Made by a program: the position numbers and the translations under genes
The notes under the pieces: model-generated
The model's database searches: none
The model's input: only the letters and a program-made list of their open reading frames with translations
Told to the model about the DNA's origin: nothing
From: Caldisericota bacterium
GTDB taxonomy: Bacteria; Caldisericota; Caldisericia; B22-G15
Reading direction: 5' to 3'
Assembly: GCA_003648245.1 (NCBI GenBank)
Contig: QMOO01000062.1
Location: forward strand, 1-6,975
DNA: 6,975 nt
Part shown: positions 1 to 6,799 of the stretch, in pieces
Layout: each line of letters opens with the position of its first letter
Numbering within the stretch: position 1 is the first letter of the stretch

Positions 1-1
1 A

Positions 2-484
2 TTCCCTGATAAAAATGTGGCTCAGTATGTACAAAGGAATTTCCCAGACAAAGAGATAAAGAGTTTCTGTGCATTCTGTATTCCTGACTCCATATTTTTA
101 CCCTTTATGGTGGACGAGAAGAAGAGTAAATTTAAAGGAGCAGAAGTTGTGGTCACTCCGCACACTCCAGTGGATGTGATAGAGAAAGCTGATAGAGTGA
201 TAGGGAGAGAAGACTTAATAAAATATGTGCTCTCTTCAGATAAAAAGGAGTTCATTGTAGGGCATGAGGTAAACCTTATAAATAGACTAAAGAGAGACAT
301 TCCTTCAAAATTCCTTTATCCTTTGTATGAATATGCATTTTGTCCAATAACCACAATGGCAACCTCTGACGATATTGTAAAGAGTTTAAGAGAGCATGTG
401 TATGAAGTAAACATTCCAGAAAATACAGCAAACAGGATAAGGAATACAATAGAAGAAAGCGAAGCGTATGGGGAGAAGGGTTAG
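2..484 (+). CDS. NadA-like (quinolinate synthase family) protein, C-terminal part, catalytic motifs altered; 5' end off window
   Basis: The reading frame is open from base 2 and begins inside the protein (FPDKNVAQYV, matching the PDKNLAxYV segment of NadA), so the true start lies upstream. The GTG at 17 is an internal valine. NadA uses a [4Fe-4S] cluster to condense iminoaspartate with dihydroxyacetone phosphate to quinolinate in NAD synthesis. The visible part follows the last NadA domain from end to end, including the CxxxxxxT-type segment (AFCPITTMAT, Cys codon 341-343) and the closing VNIPENTANRIRNTIEE helix. A Cys (77-79) sits where NadA has its second cluster ligand. However, the HPEC motif is replaced by TPHT (155-166), and the S-T-x-G-M-I-K segment reads GREDLIK, so the usual His, Glu and Thr substrate contacts are missing. 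It may therefore be a paralogue with another activity. Family membership is fairly sure; quinolinate synthase activity is doubtful. Confidence 0.72.
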   Translation, partial: FPDKNVAQYVQRNFPDKEIKSFCAFCIPDSIFLPFMVDEKKSKFKGAEVVVTPHTPVDVIEKADRVIGREDLIKYVLSSDKKEFIVGHEVNLINRLKRDIPSKFLYPLYEYAFCPITTMATSDDIVKSLREHVYEVNIPENTANRIRNTIEESEAYGEKG

Positions 485-674
485 TCTATCTGTAGTCATT
501 GGAATCTCTCTAATATTTCTCACCATTATACCTTTAGGAATGTACCTTGGATATATTTTAGACGGAAAGCTAAACTCTTCACCACTCTTTTTTATTATAT
601 TCTCATTGGCATCTGTTATACTTTCTTTATATCTTGTTTATAAATCATGGGATACTCTGCAAAGAAAACTTTAA
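468..674 (+). CDS. Small two-helix membrane protein, AtpZ/AtpI-like
   Basis: This 68-residue protein has two hydrophobic segments (about residues 7-29 and 38-60) joined by GYILDGKLNSSP. That loop resembles the G-x-x-LD-x-x-x-x-(T/S)-S-P signature of the AtpZ/AtpI family, small proteins encoded beside F1Fo ATP synthase genes. In that family they are linked to Mg/Ca transport and to assembly of the c-ring. Length and topology fit. No other atp gene is in the window, so the usual context is not seen and the assignment rests on this short signature. The ATG lies inside the end of the NadA-like gene (17-base overlap) with only a weak purine run upstream, so translation is probably coupled. No better in-frame start is present. 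A generic two-helix membrane protein is the alternative. Confidence 0.6.
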   Translation: MGRRVSLSVVIGISLIFLTIIPLGMYLGYILDGKLNSSPLFFIIFSLASVILSLYLVYKSWDTLQRKL

Positions 675-1474
675 AAGAGGTATCTGTTGCAATTAGTTTT
701 ATTTTTATTGCCTTCGTTGCAAGGTGGCTTGATTTCTTCTATTACAACTCTCCAGACAAACCGGGAAGTCTAATATTCTCAAAACTCGTTGGTTCTCTAC
801 TCGTAGTTCTTGCAGTAAGTATTCTTAACTTAAAATGGGGAGAGGTCGGTTTTACAAAAAAGAATTTTTTAAGATATCTCTACTATGGACTGATACTTTT
901 ATTTGTTTACATTTTCCTCTTCTACTTCTTAAAACCATATCTTTTTTACTTATTTAAATTCAGTATTCCAGAATTTTCTCTCTCATTCTCATTTCCATAC
1001 TATGATAGAAATTACATCCTTGAACTTTCAATGCTAACTTTAAACATGGTTTGTGAAGAAGGATTGTTCAGGGGAATCCTTCAGACAAGACTTAAAAAGA
1101 TAGTTCCTCTCTTTTACGCTATCCTCATTCAGAGCATTCTCTTTGGTTTGTGGCATACTACATGGGCTCTATACAATAATCAGGGATTCTTCTCATTCTA
1201 CAATCTGGGTTATTTCCTATACACATTTGGATTTGGAATGATTGTGGGTTATATATTTGAATGGACAGGCACATTAACGATACCAATAATCATACATTTC
1301 TTTGCAGGAGATAATCCCTTTTCAATTTCCTTTTTTAAAGACGGAGCAGAGAACATAACAAGCGTAAGGGACGGCATGGTAGTCTTTGCTGTGTCCCTCA
1401 CAATGATTATCATCTTTCTCTTTATCTCATATACTCTTTTAAAGAAAAAGGTTATAATTAAAAAAAGAAAATAA
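647..1474 (+). CDS. CPBP family intramembrane metalloprotease (CAAX/Rce1-type)
   Basis: This is a 275-residue, strongly hydrophobic protein with about six to eight membrane segments. It carries the CPBP (Abi, Rce1-like) motifs: EEGLFR at residues 137-142 (motif EExxxR) and FGLWH at 166-170 (FxxxH), which supply the catalytic glutamate and a metal-binding His. The third motif is H217 in IIIHFFAGDN. The family usually has Asn or Asp four residues after this His; here that position is Gly and the Asp-Asn pair follows one and two residues later. Bacterial members are membrane proteases with mostly unknown substrates; some act in bacteriocin self-immunity. The C-terminus is Lys-rich (KKKVIIKKRK), probably cytoplasmic. 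The start overlaps the preceding gene by 28 bases, has no Shine-Dalgarno site and no nearby in-frame alternative, so coupled translation is likely. Substrate unknown. Confidence 0.85.
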   Translation: MGYSAKKTLKEVSVAISFIFIAFVARWLDFFYYNSPDKPGSLIFSKLVGSLLVVLAVSILNLKWGEVGFTKKNFLRYLYYGLILLFVYIFLFYFLKPYLFYLFKFSIPEFSLSFSFPYYDRNYILELSMLTLNMVCEEGLFRGILQTRLKKIVPLFYAILIQSILFGLWHTTWALYNNQGFFSFYNLGYFLYTFGFGMIVGYIFEWTGTLTIPIIIHFFAGDNPFSISFFKDGAENITSVRDGMVVFAVSLTMIIIFLFISYTLLKKKVIIKKRK

Positions 1475-1476
1475 CT

Positions 1477-1483
1477 AAGGAGG
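1477..1483 (+). promoter_or_regulatory. Strong Shine-Dalgarno site of lemA
   Basis: AAGGAGG lies five bases before the ATG at 1489, just after the stop codon of the CPBP gene. It is the best ribosome binding site in the window and fixes the lemA start. It suggests high, independent translation of lemA compared with the overlapping genes before it. Confidence 0.85.
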
Positions 1484-1488
1484 TTAGA

Positions 1489-2037
1489 ATGGTTGGATGG
1501 ATTATCCTTGGAGCGATCATAATTATAGCTCTCTGGTTTATTGGAACATACAATATGTTCATCACCCTAAGAAACAGGGTAAAGAATGCATGGGCACAGA
1601 TTGATGTTCAATTAAAGAGAAGATACGATTTAATTCCAAACCTTGTTGAAACTGTAAAGGGATATGCAAAACATGAGAGAGAACTCTTTGAGAAAGTTAC
1701 AGAGTTAAGATCAAGGGCTATGAGTGCGAAATCAATAAAGGATGTTGGTGAGGCAAACAATCAGTTAACCCAAACACTTAAGACACTATTTGCAGTGGCT
1801 GAGAATTATCCAGAATTGAAGGCTAATGAAAGTTTCTTAAAACTTCAGGAGGAATTGACAAACACAGAGAACAAGATAGCTTTTGCAAGGCAGTTTTACA
1901 ACGATATTGTAATGAGATTCAATATGGCACAGCAGAAAATTCCAGCAGCGTTTGTTGCAAAGATGATGGGCCTTACTCCAGAAGAATACTATCCTGTTCC
2001 TGAGGAGGAAAGAGGGGCTGTAAGAGTAGAGTTCTAA
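1489..2037 (+). CDS. lemA: LemA family membrane protein
   Basis: This 182-residue protein has one N-terminal membrane helix (about residues 4-22) and a helical, soluble body. It shows the LemA hallmarks: NAWAQIDVQLKRRYDLIPNL near residues 33-52, followed by VETVKGYAKHE, then LQEELTNTENKIAFARQFYND at about 119-139 and a terminal PxVxF-like end (GAVRVEF). Length is typical. The biochemical role of LemA is not settled. Genes for it are often found next to HtpX-type or other membrane proteases, and it is thought to act at the envelope, possibly as an adaptor or scaffold. Here it stands directly before htpX, three bases apart, so the two are almost certainly cotranscribed. Its start is set by a strong Shine-Dalgarno site. 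Family assignment is secure; function is inferred. Confidence 0.95.
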   Translation: MVGWIILGAIIIIALWFIGTYNMFITLRNRVKNAWAQIDVQLKRRYDLIPNLVETVKGYAKHERELFEKVTELRSRAMSAKSIKDVGEANNQLTQTLKTLFAVAENYPELKANESFLKLQEELTNTENKIAFARQFYNDIVMRFNMAQQKIPAAFVAKMMGLTPEEYYPVPEEERGAVRVEF

Positions 2038-2040
2038 AGA

Positions 2041-2928
2041 ATGAAAAAAACGCTCTACGAATTAAGAAGTGAGAATATAAGAAAAACATACATTTTTCTT
2101 ATTGTTTTCTCACTAATTCTCTTTGGTGTTGGATACTTCCTTGTGTACTTCTTTGAGTGGGGACTTACAGGTTTTGTGCTTCTTGGAATATTCATCATCA
2201 TCTACAACATAGTGGTTTACAACAACTCTGATAAAATTGCCCTTCTCTCTGTAGGTGCAGTACCTGCAGATCCTGAAAGATTTTACCTTCTTCACAATGT
2301 TGTTGAAGAGGTTGCCATTGCTGCGGGTATTCCAAAACCAAAAGTCTATGTAATGAACGAACCTCAACCAAATGCATTTGCTACAGGAAGAAATCCTGAA
2401 AATGCATCAATATGTGTAACCACAGGACTTCTATCCATGATGAACAGAGAGGAACTTCAGGGAGTGATTGCCCATGAGATGTCTCACATAAGGAATTACG
2501 ACATACTACTCATGACAGTTGTGGGAATAGTGGCAGGATTAATCATAATACTCAGGGATTTAATATTAAGAGGAATGTGGCTTGGCGGAGGAAGAAGAAG
2601 GGAAAGAGATAGAGGAGCAGGAAGTATTGTACTGCTTATAGGCATCATTCTAGCAATACTGTCTCCAATCCTTGTAGCTCTCATAAGAGCAGCAATTTCA
2701 AGACAGAGGGAGTTTCTTGCAGATGCAACAGGTGCTTACATTGTAAGGGATCCATATGGACTTGCATCTGCTTTAAAGAAGATAGCGTCCTACCAGAAAC
2801 CAATGAAAAAAGCATCTGAGGCAACAGCACATCTATTCATTTCCAATCCATTTCCTGGAAGGAGTTATTTTTCAACACACCCTCCTGTTGAAGAGAGGAT
2901 TAAAAGATTGTTAAGCATAACAATTTAG
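2041..2928 (+). CDS. htpX: HtpX-type M48 family membrane zinc metalloprotease
   Basis: This 295-residue protein has two N-terminal membrane helices (about 18-36 and 41-60), the M48 catalytic domain and two further hydrophobic segments (about 154-173 and 195-217). The zinc site is HEMSH at residues 145-149, with the third ligand expected at Glu224 in the SRQREFLAD motif. The upstream [12 protein letters not shown] segment (106-117) and the late [10 protein letters not shown] (278-287) are also typical of HtpX. HtpX is an integral membrane protease with its active site in the cytoplasm; it cleaves damaged or misassembled membrane proteins and cooperates with FtsH in E. coli. An Arg-rich loop ([13 protein letters not shown], 182-194) lies between the two hydrophobic segments after the active site. 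The ATG is three bases after the lemA stop and lacks a good Shine-Dalgarno site, so it probably relies on ribosomes finishing lemA. Confidence 0.95.
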   Translation: MKKTLYELRSENIRKTYIFLIVFSLILFGVGYFLVYFFEWGLTGFVLLGIFIIIYNIVVYNNSDKIALLSVGAVPADPERFYLLHNVVEEVAIAAGIPKPKVYVMNEPQPNAFATGRNPENASICVTTGLLSMMNREELQGVIAHEMSHIRNYDILLMTVVGIVAGLIIILRDLILRGMWLGGGRRRERDRGAGSIVLLIGIILAILSPILVALIRAAISRQREFLADATGAYIVRDPYGLASALKKIASYQKPMKKASEATAHLFISNPFPGRSYFSTHPPVEERIKRLLSITI

Positions 2929-2932
2929 GAGG
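2927..2932 (+). promoter_or_regulatory. Shine-Dalgarno site of tldD
   Basis: AGGAGG overlaps the TAG stop codon of htpX (2926-2928) and lies four bases before the ATG at 2937. It fixes the tldD start and ties its translation to the end of htpX. Confidence 0.8.
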
Positions 2933-2936
2933 TAAG

Positions 2937-4382
2937 ATGAAAGATTTAAGTTTGTGGGTGATGGAGGAGGCAAAAAGAAGGGGAGTTCAATTTGCCGACA
3001 TAAGAGTCATAGAAAATGAGGTGGAGTCTATTGAAACAGAGAACGGGGGAGTATCTGAAATTGGAAGATACAGAAGTGTGGGATTCGGTATAAGGGTCTT
3101 GATGAATGGAAGCTGGGGATTCTCCTCTTCCTCTAGGGTTGACAAATATGAAATAGAAAAGGTGCTTTCAGAAGCAATAAGTATTGCAAAGGCTTCATCT
3201 CTTGCAAAGAAAGAGTATGTAGTTCTCTCTCCTGTTGAAATATATCAGGATGAGGTACCTCACAATGCAAAGACAAATCCATTTGAGATTCCACTTGATA
3301 AAAAATTATCTGTGCTTCTTGAGGTTGACAAAATAATGGCAGGAGTAAACGGGGTTAAAATTAGAAGAGGCTCAATGTACTTTATGAAGGAAAGAAAAAC
3401 ATACGCATCTACAGAAGGAGCGTTTATAGTTCAGGATAGAATTGAATCAGGTGCAGGAATAGTCTCATTTGCCATAAGTAGCGATGGAGAAGTTCAGAGA
3501 AGAAGTTATCCAAATTCCTTTGGAGGAGATTTTAAAAGAGCTGGATGGGAGTTTATAGAAAGTCTTAAATTAACCGAAAATGCAGAGAGGGTTGCCAAAG
3601 AATCTGTTGCTTTACTATCAGCAAAACCCTGTCCATCTGGAGTTATGGACATTGTTATTGGTGGTTCCCAGATGGCTCTTCAGGTACATGAATCCTTAGG
3701 GCATCCAGTAGAACTTGATAGAGTTCTTGGAATGGAAGCCTCCTACGCTGGAACATCTTTTCTTACACCTGGTAAGCTTGGAAATTTTCAGTATGGATCA
3801 AAAATTGTAAATATAACAGCAGATGCAACAATTCCTGAAGCCTTAGGTGGTTTTGCATACGATGACGAAGGTGTTAAAGGACAGGGAGTGTATCTTGTTA
3901 AAGACGGACTGTTTGTGGGTTATCTCACTTCAAGAGAGACTGCCCATAAGGTTGGATTAAAACCAATGGGAGCCATGAGAGCAGAAAGCTGGAACAGAAT
4001 TCCAATTATAAGAATGACATCCATAAACCTTGAACCAGGTGATATGACTCTTGAAGAGCTAATAAAAGGAGTTGATAGGGGTATATATGTTGAAACAAAC
4101 AAGAGCTGGTCCATAGATGATAAGAGATTGAACTTCCAGTTTGGAACTGAAATTGGATGGGAGATAAAGAATGGAGAGCTTGGAGATATGATTAAAAATC
4201 CAACATACACAGGAATAAGCTATGAATTCTGGAGAAGCTGTGATGGAATTGCAAACAAAGACTTTTGGAATGTGTGGGGTGTTCCCAACTGCGGAAAAGG
4301 TGAACCAGTTCAATCCATGCATGTTTCTCATGGAACATCCCCAGCAAGATTTAGAAATGTAAGAGTAGGGGTGATGAAATGA
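2937..4382 (+). CDS. tldD: TldD, catalytic subunit of the TldD/TldE zinc peptidase
   Basis: TldD pairs with TldE to form a cytosolic metallopeptidase. In E. coli it removes the leader of the microcin B17 precursor and degrades the unfolded antitoxin CcdA, cutting unstructured peptides. This 481-residue copy has the full two-domain layout: an N-terminal domain (about 1-220), then the catalytic domain. The catalytic motif HESLGH is at residues 251-256 (HExxxH: two zinc-binding His and the catalytic Glu). The third ligand, a Cys, is expected at Cys452 in NCGKGEP. The motif continues PVELDRVLGMEASYAGTSF, the form seen in a branch of the family distinct from E. coli, whose motif is HEAVGH. All metal-binding residues are present, so it should be active. 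It starts eight bases after htpX and overlaps tldE by four bases. The substrate is not evident; no precursor peptide gene is visible nearby. Confidence 0.95.
   Translation: MKDLSLWVMEEAKRRGVQFADIRVIENEVESIETENGGVSEIGRYRSVGFGIRVLMNGSWGFSSSSRVDKYEIEKVLSEAISIAKASSLAKKEYVVLSPVEIYQDEVPHNAKTNPFEIPLDKKLSVLLEVDKIMAGVNGVKIRRGSMYFMKERKTYASTEGAFIVQDRIESGAGIVSFAISSDGEVQRRSYPNSFGGDFKRAGWEFIESLKLTENAERVAKESVALLSAKPCPSGVMDIVIGGSQMALQVHESLGHPVELDRVLGMEASYAGTSFLTPGKLGNFQYGSKIVNITADATIPEALGGFAYDDEGVKGQGVYLVKDGLFVGYLTSRETAHKVGLKPMGAMRAESWNRIPIIRMTSINLEPGDMTLEELIKGVDRGIYVETNKSWSIDDKRLNFQFGTEIGWEIKNGELGDMIKNPTYTGISYEFWRSCDGIANKDFWNVWGVPNCGKGEPVQSMHVSHGTSPARFRNVRVGVMK
4367..4373 (+). promoter_or_regulatory. Probable Shine-Dalgarno site of tldE, inside tldD
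   Basis: AGGGGTG, followed by AT, lies five bases before the tldE ATG at 4379 and resembles the longer AGGAGGTGAT complement of the 16S rRNA tail. It is inside the last codons of tldD, where it could allow re-initiation at the ATGA overlap. Confidence 0.5.
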
Positions 4383-5716
4383 GAGGTAGAGAAGAAGTTA
4401 TAAACTCATTGAAGGAAGGTCTGTCCATAAGCAGCGCAGACGAGGTAGAACTTCTGTTTCTTGGAAAAGGGTCAAGTCTTACAAGATACGCAAACTCCAC
4501 TATTCATCAGAATGTTAAGGAGAGTAACTCAGAAATAAGAGTAAGGGTTGTTATTGGAAAGAAAATCGGATTTTCTCAAACAAACGATTTGACAAAAGAG
4601 GGAATAAAGAAGGCAGTTCTTGATGCAGAAAAAATTGCTAAAGTTACAAAAGAGGATCCTGATTTTGTAAAACTCCCTGAACCAGAAGAAGGAAAAGACA
4701 TAAAGACATTCTTTGAAGAAAACTTGAATGTTAAGCCAGAAGATATGGCAGAGAAGGTTGTCAATGTTATAAAAAGAGCAGAAAGCAAAAATCTTATAGC
4801 ATCAGGTGCCTTTTCCTTTGACATAAACGAGTATGCAGTGGTAAACTCAAGGGGTATTGAAAAATACCAGCCTTACACTTCCTTCTTCTTTACAACAGTT
4901 ATTATGGGAGAGAATTCATCTGGTTATGCTGATAGATTCTCAATGAAATTTTCTGAACTTGACGAAAACTCCCTTGCCGATGAAGCCATAGAAAGAGCCC
5001 TGATGGCAAAAAATCCAAAGGATATTGAACCGGGGAAGTATGAAGTTATCTTAACAGAGTATGCTGTTGAAGATGTAATATCCTTCCTTTCATATCTTGG
5101 ATTTGGAGCAAAACAATTCCATCAGGGAACCAGTTTCCTTAGTGGGAAAATTTGTGAAAAGATAATGGGAGAAAACATTACCATATGGGATGATGGACTC
5201 AACCCTGAAGGAGCACCTATTCCTTTTGACTTTGAGGGAGTTCCAAAGAAAAAGGTGATGCTCATTGAAAATGGTGTGGCAAAGGGAATAGTCTATGACT
5301 CCTACCATGCATTTAAGTATCACACTAAATCCACAGGACACGCTCTTCCGCAGCCATCCTCTTTTGGTCCACTTCCATTAAACATTTTTATGAAGGAGGG
5401 AACGAGCAGTCTATCTGACATGATAAAGAATGTAAAGAAAGGTATTCTTATATCCAGATTCCACTACACCAATCCACTGGATCCCAAAAGAGCCATAATC
5501 ACTGGAATGACGAGAGATGGAACATTTATGATTGAGAATGGAAAGATATCCTATCCTGTAAAGAACATGAGATTTACCCAGAACATGATTGAGATGTTAA
5601 ATGGAGTAGTTGAGATTTCAAAAAATAGGAAAAAACAGAAGGGAATGATACATGTCTCTGTTGTTCCATGTATTAGAGTTAAAGAGTTCAACTTTACAGG
5701 AAAGACTGAGTTTTAA
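4379..5716 (+). CDS. pmbA: TldE/PmbA, non-catalytic partner subunit of the TldD/TldE peptidase
   Basis: This 445-residue protein is a homologue of TldD that lacks the HExxxH zinc motif: the matching region reads SYLGFGAKQFHQGTSFLSGK (about residues 238-257). It keeps family marks of TldE: the N-terminal Tyr-Ala-Asn-Ser segment (37-40), IWDDGLNPEG with PFDFEGVP (about 269-289), STGHA (318-322) and a C-terminal IRVKEFNFTG. TldE forms a heterodimer with TldD and is needed for peptidase activity by shaping the substrate channel. Stop and start overlap as ATGA, a classic arrangement for subunits made in equal amounts. The two genes therefore should give a complete TldD/TldE enzyme. Length is normal and no frame damage is seen. 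Confidence 0.94.
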   Translation: MRGREEVINSLKEGLSISSADEVELLFLGKGSSLTRYANSTIHQNVKESNSEIRVRVVIGKKIGFSQTNDLTKEGIKKAVLDAEKIAKVTKEDPDFVKLPEPEEGKDIKTFFEENLNVKPEDMAEKVVNVIKRAESKNLIASGAFSFDINEYAVVNSRGIEKYQPYTSFFFTTVIMGENSSGYADRFSMKFSELDENSLADEAIERALMAKNPKDIEPGKYEVILTEYAVEDVISFLSYLGFGAKQFHQGTSFLSGKICEKIMGENITIWDDGLNPEGAPIPFDFEGVPKKKVMLIENGVAKGIVYDSYHAFKYHTKSTGHALPQPSSFGPLPLNIFMKEGTSSLSDMIKNVKKGILISRFHYTNPLDPKRAIITGMTRDGTFMIENGKISYPVKNMRFTQNMIEMLNGVVEISKNRKKQKGMIHVSVVPCIRVKEFNFTGKTEF

Positions 5717-6751
5717 ATGAAAAGAATAAAGGTTGGGGTGCTCTATGGAGGAAAATCTCCAGAGCACCTCGTTTCAATAGAATCAGGAAAGGCAATCTTT
5801 TCCTCCCTCTCAGAGGAGAAATTTGATAAGCATAGAATATACATAAATGAGAAGGGAGAGTGGTTTCTTGACGAGAGGAAAGGGGGGATAGATGAAATAT
5901 TAGGTTATGGTTTTGATATTGTATTTATTGCCCTTCACGGACCGAACGGTGAGGACGGAAGCATTCAGGGACTTTTAGAGATACACGATGTTCCTTATAC
6001 AGGCTCAGATTTTTATGCATCTTCCGTTGCCATGGACAAGGAGAAAACAAAATTTATACTTAAAGGACTTGGAATAAAAACTCCGAAGTTCATCTCTTTT
6101 TATAAAAACGAGGTTGATGTAAAAAGAATAGAGAAGGAAATAGGTTATCCATGTGTAGTTAAACCATCGAGACTTGGATCAAGCGTTGGGGTAAGCATAG
6201 TTGAGAATAAAGAGGAAATTGGAAAGTTCATAGAAGAGGCATTTAAATACAGTGAGAGAGTGATTGTTGAGGAATATGTAACAGATAATTATAAAGAAGG
6301 AAAAGAGATTGAATGTGCAATTATAGGTAATAAAAATCCTGTCTCTCTTGGAATTGCCGAGATCTTACCAAAGAGAAAATTCTATGATTACACAGCAAAA
6401 TACACTGAGGGTTTAACTGAGTTCTTTATACCTGCAAGGCTTAGTGAAAAAACATATAAAAAGGCAGAAGAAATAGCTGTTAAGGTGTATAAAGCAGTAG
6501 GCTGCAAGGGATTTGCAAGGGTGGACATGTTCACAAGAGGAGAAGAAATTTTTGTAAATGAGGTCAACACAATTCCAGGTTTTACAAAGGTGAGCATGTT
6601 TCCTGCCATAGCAGAGAAAAAAGGAATCTCCTTTTCAGAACTTGTAGAAAAAATTATAGATCTTGGAATAGAGGAGTACAGAGAAAAGAAAAGGATTTTT
6701 GAAAATACCATAAAATTTATAAGGGAGAAAAAATCAAACAAAACAATTTAA
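5717..6751 (+). CDS. ddl: D-alanine--D-alanine ligase
   Basis: This ATP-grasp enzyme joins two D-alanines to make the dipeptide for peptidoglycan precursors in the cytoplasm. The 344-residue product has GGKSPEHLVS at 11-20, LHGPNGEDGSIQG at 73-85, the ATP-grasp segment VVKPSRLGSSVGVS at 147-160, FYDYTAKY at 222-229, ARVD at 267-270 and EVNTIPGFTKVSMFP at 282-296. Glu16 and the Lys228-Tyr229 pair match E. coli DdlB Glu15 and Lys215-Tyr216. That Tyr is the residue linked to D-Ala rather than D-lactate use, so an ordinary Ddl is expected, not a vancomycin-resistance ligase. Leu18 stands where Glu is common (EHEVS). The last 25 or so residues form a Lys/Arg-rich tail beyond the usual end. The ATG directly follows the tldE stop; only a distant weak AGGAAAG (5698-5704) precedes it. 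It may be coupled to tldE. Confidence 0.95.
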   Translation: MKRIKVGVLYGGKSPEHLVSIESGKAIFSSLSEEKFDKHRIYINEKGEWFLDERKGGIDEILGYGFDIVFIALHGPNGEDGSIQGLLEIHDVPYTGSDFYASSVAMDKEKTKFILKGLGIKTPKFISFYKNEVDVKRIEKEIGYPCVVKPSRLGSSVGVSIVENKEEIGKFIEEAFKYSERVIVEEYVTDNYKEGKEIECAIIGNKNPVSLGIAEILPKRKFYDYTAKYTEGLTEFFIPARLSEKTYKKAEEIAVKVYKAVGCKGFARVDMFTRGEEIFVNEVNTIPGFTKVSMFPAIAEKKGISFSELVEKIIDLGIEEYREKKRIFENTIKFIREKKSNKTI

Positions 6752-6763
6752 CCATCTTTTTAA

Positions 6764-6792
6764 TTGACTGAACCAGCTAAAACTAATATAAT
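6764..6792 (+). promoter_or_regulatory. Sigma-70-type promoter of polA, leaderless
   Basis: TTGACT (6764-6769) and TATAAT (6787-6792) are separated by exactly 17 bases: 5/6 and 6/6 matches to consensus at ideal spacing. It lies in the only true intergenic gap of the window. Transcription should start about seven bases after the -10 box, at 6799-6800, which is the first base of the ATG at 6800 or one base before. The -10 box itself overlaps the other possible ATG (6791-6793). The polA message would therefore have essentially no 5' leader. No Shine-Dalgarno site precedes either ATG, which agrees with this reading. Confidence 0.75.
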
Positions 6793-6799
6793 GAATCAA

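Noticed and set aside
22..300. 92-codon open frame on the - strand opposite the NadA-like gene
   Set aside because: The + strand frame has a clear family match over the same bases; the reverse product shows no recognisable motif.
3139..3170. TTGACA inside tldD as a -35 box
   Set aside because: No TATAAT-like box lies 15-19 bases downstream; the same holds for TTGACA near 3325 and 4589. These are coding-sequence coincidences.
3920..4331. Two overlapping - strand open frames opposite tldD
   Set aside because: tldD is unambiguous through this stretch; the reverse frames lack start signals and motifs.
2937..5716. TldD/TldE as part of a RiPP biosynthesis cluster
   Set aside because: No precursor peptide, YcaO, radical SAM or peptide exporter gene is visible, and gene gaps here are too small to hold one. 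TldD/TldE alone is widespread.
6388..6741. 117-codon open frame on the - strand opposite ddl
   Set aside because: It mirrors conserved ddl codons. Its Phe/Ser-rich product is what Lys/Glu codons give when read in reverse, and no family motif or ribosome site is seen.
5717..6751. Ddl as a D-Ala-D-lactate (Van-type) ligase
   Set aside because: The Lys-Tyr pair in FYDYTAKY matches D-Ala-D-Ala ligases, and no vanH- or vanX-like gene is nearby.
6741..6770. Possible terminator after ddl
   Set aside because: Only CAATT (6744-6748) and AATTG (6762-6766) can pair, a weak five-pair AT stem with a 13-base loop. The T run (6757-6761) does not follow a GC-rich hairpin.
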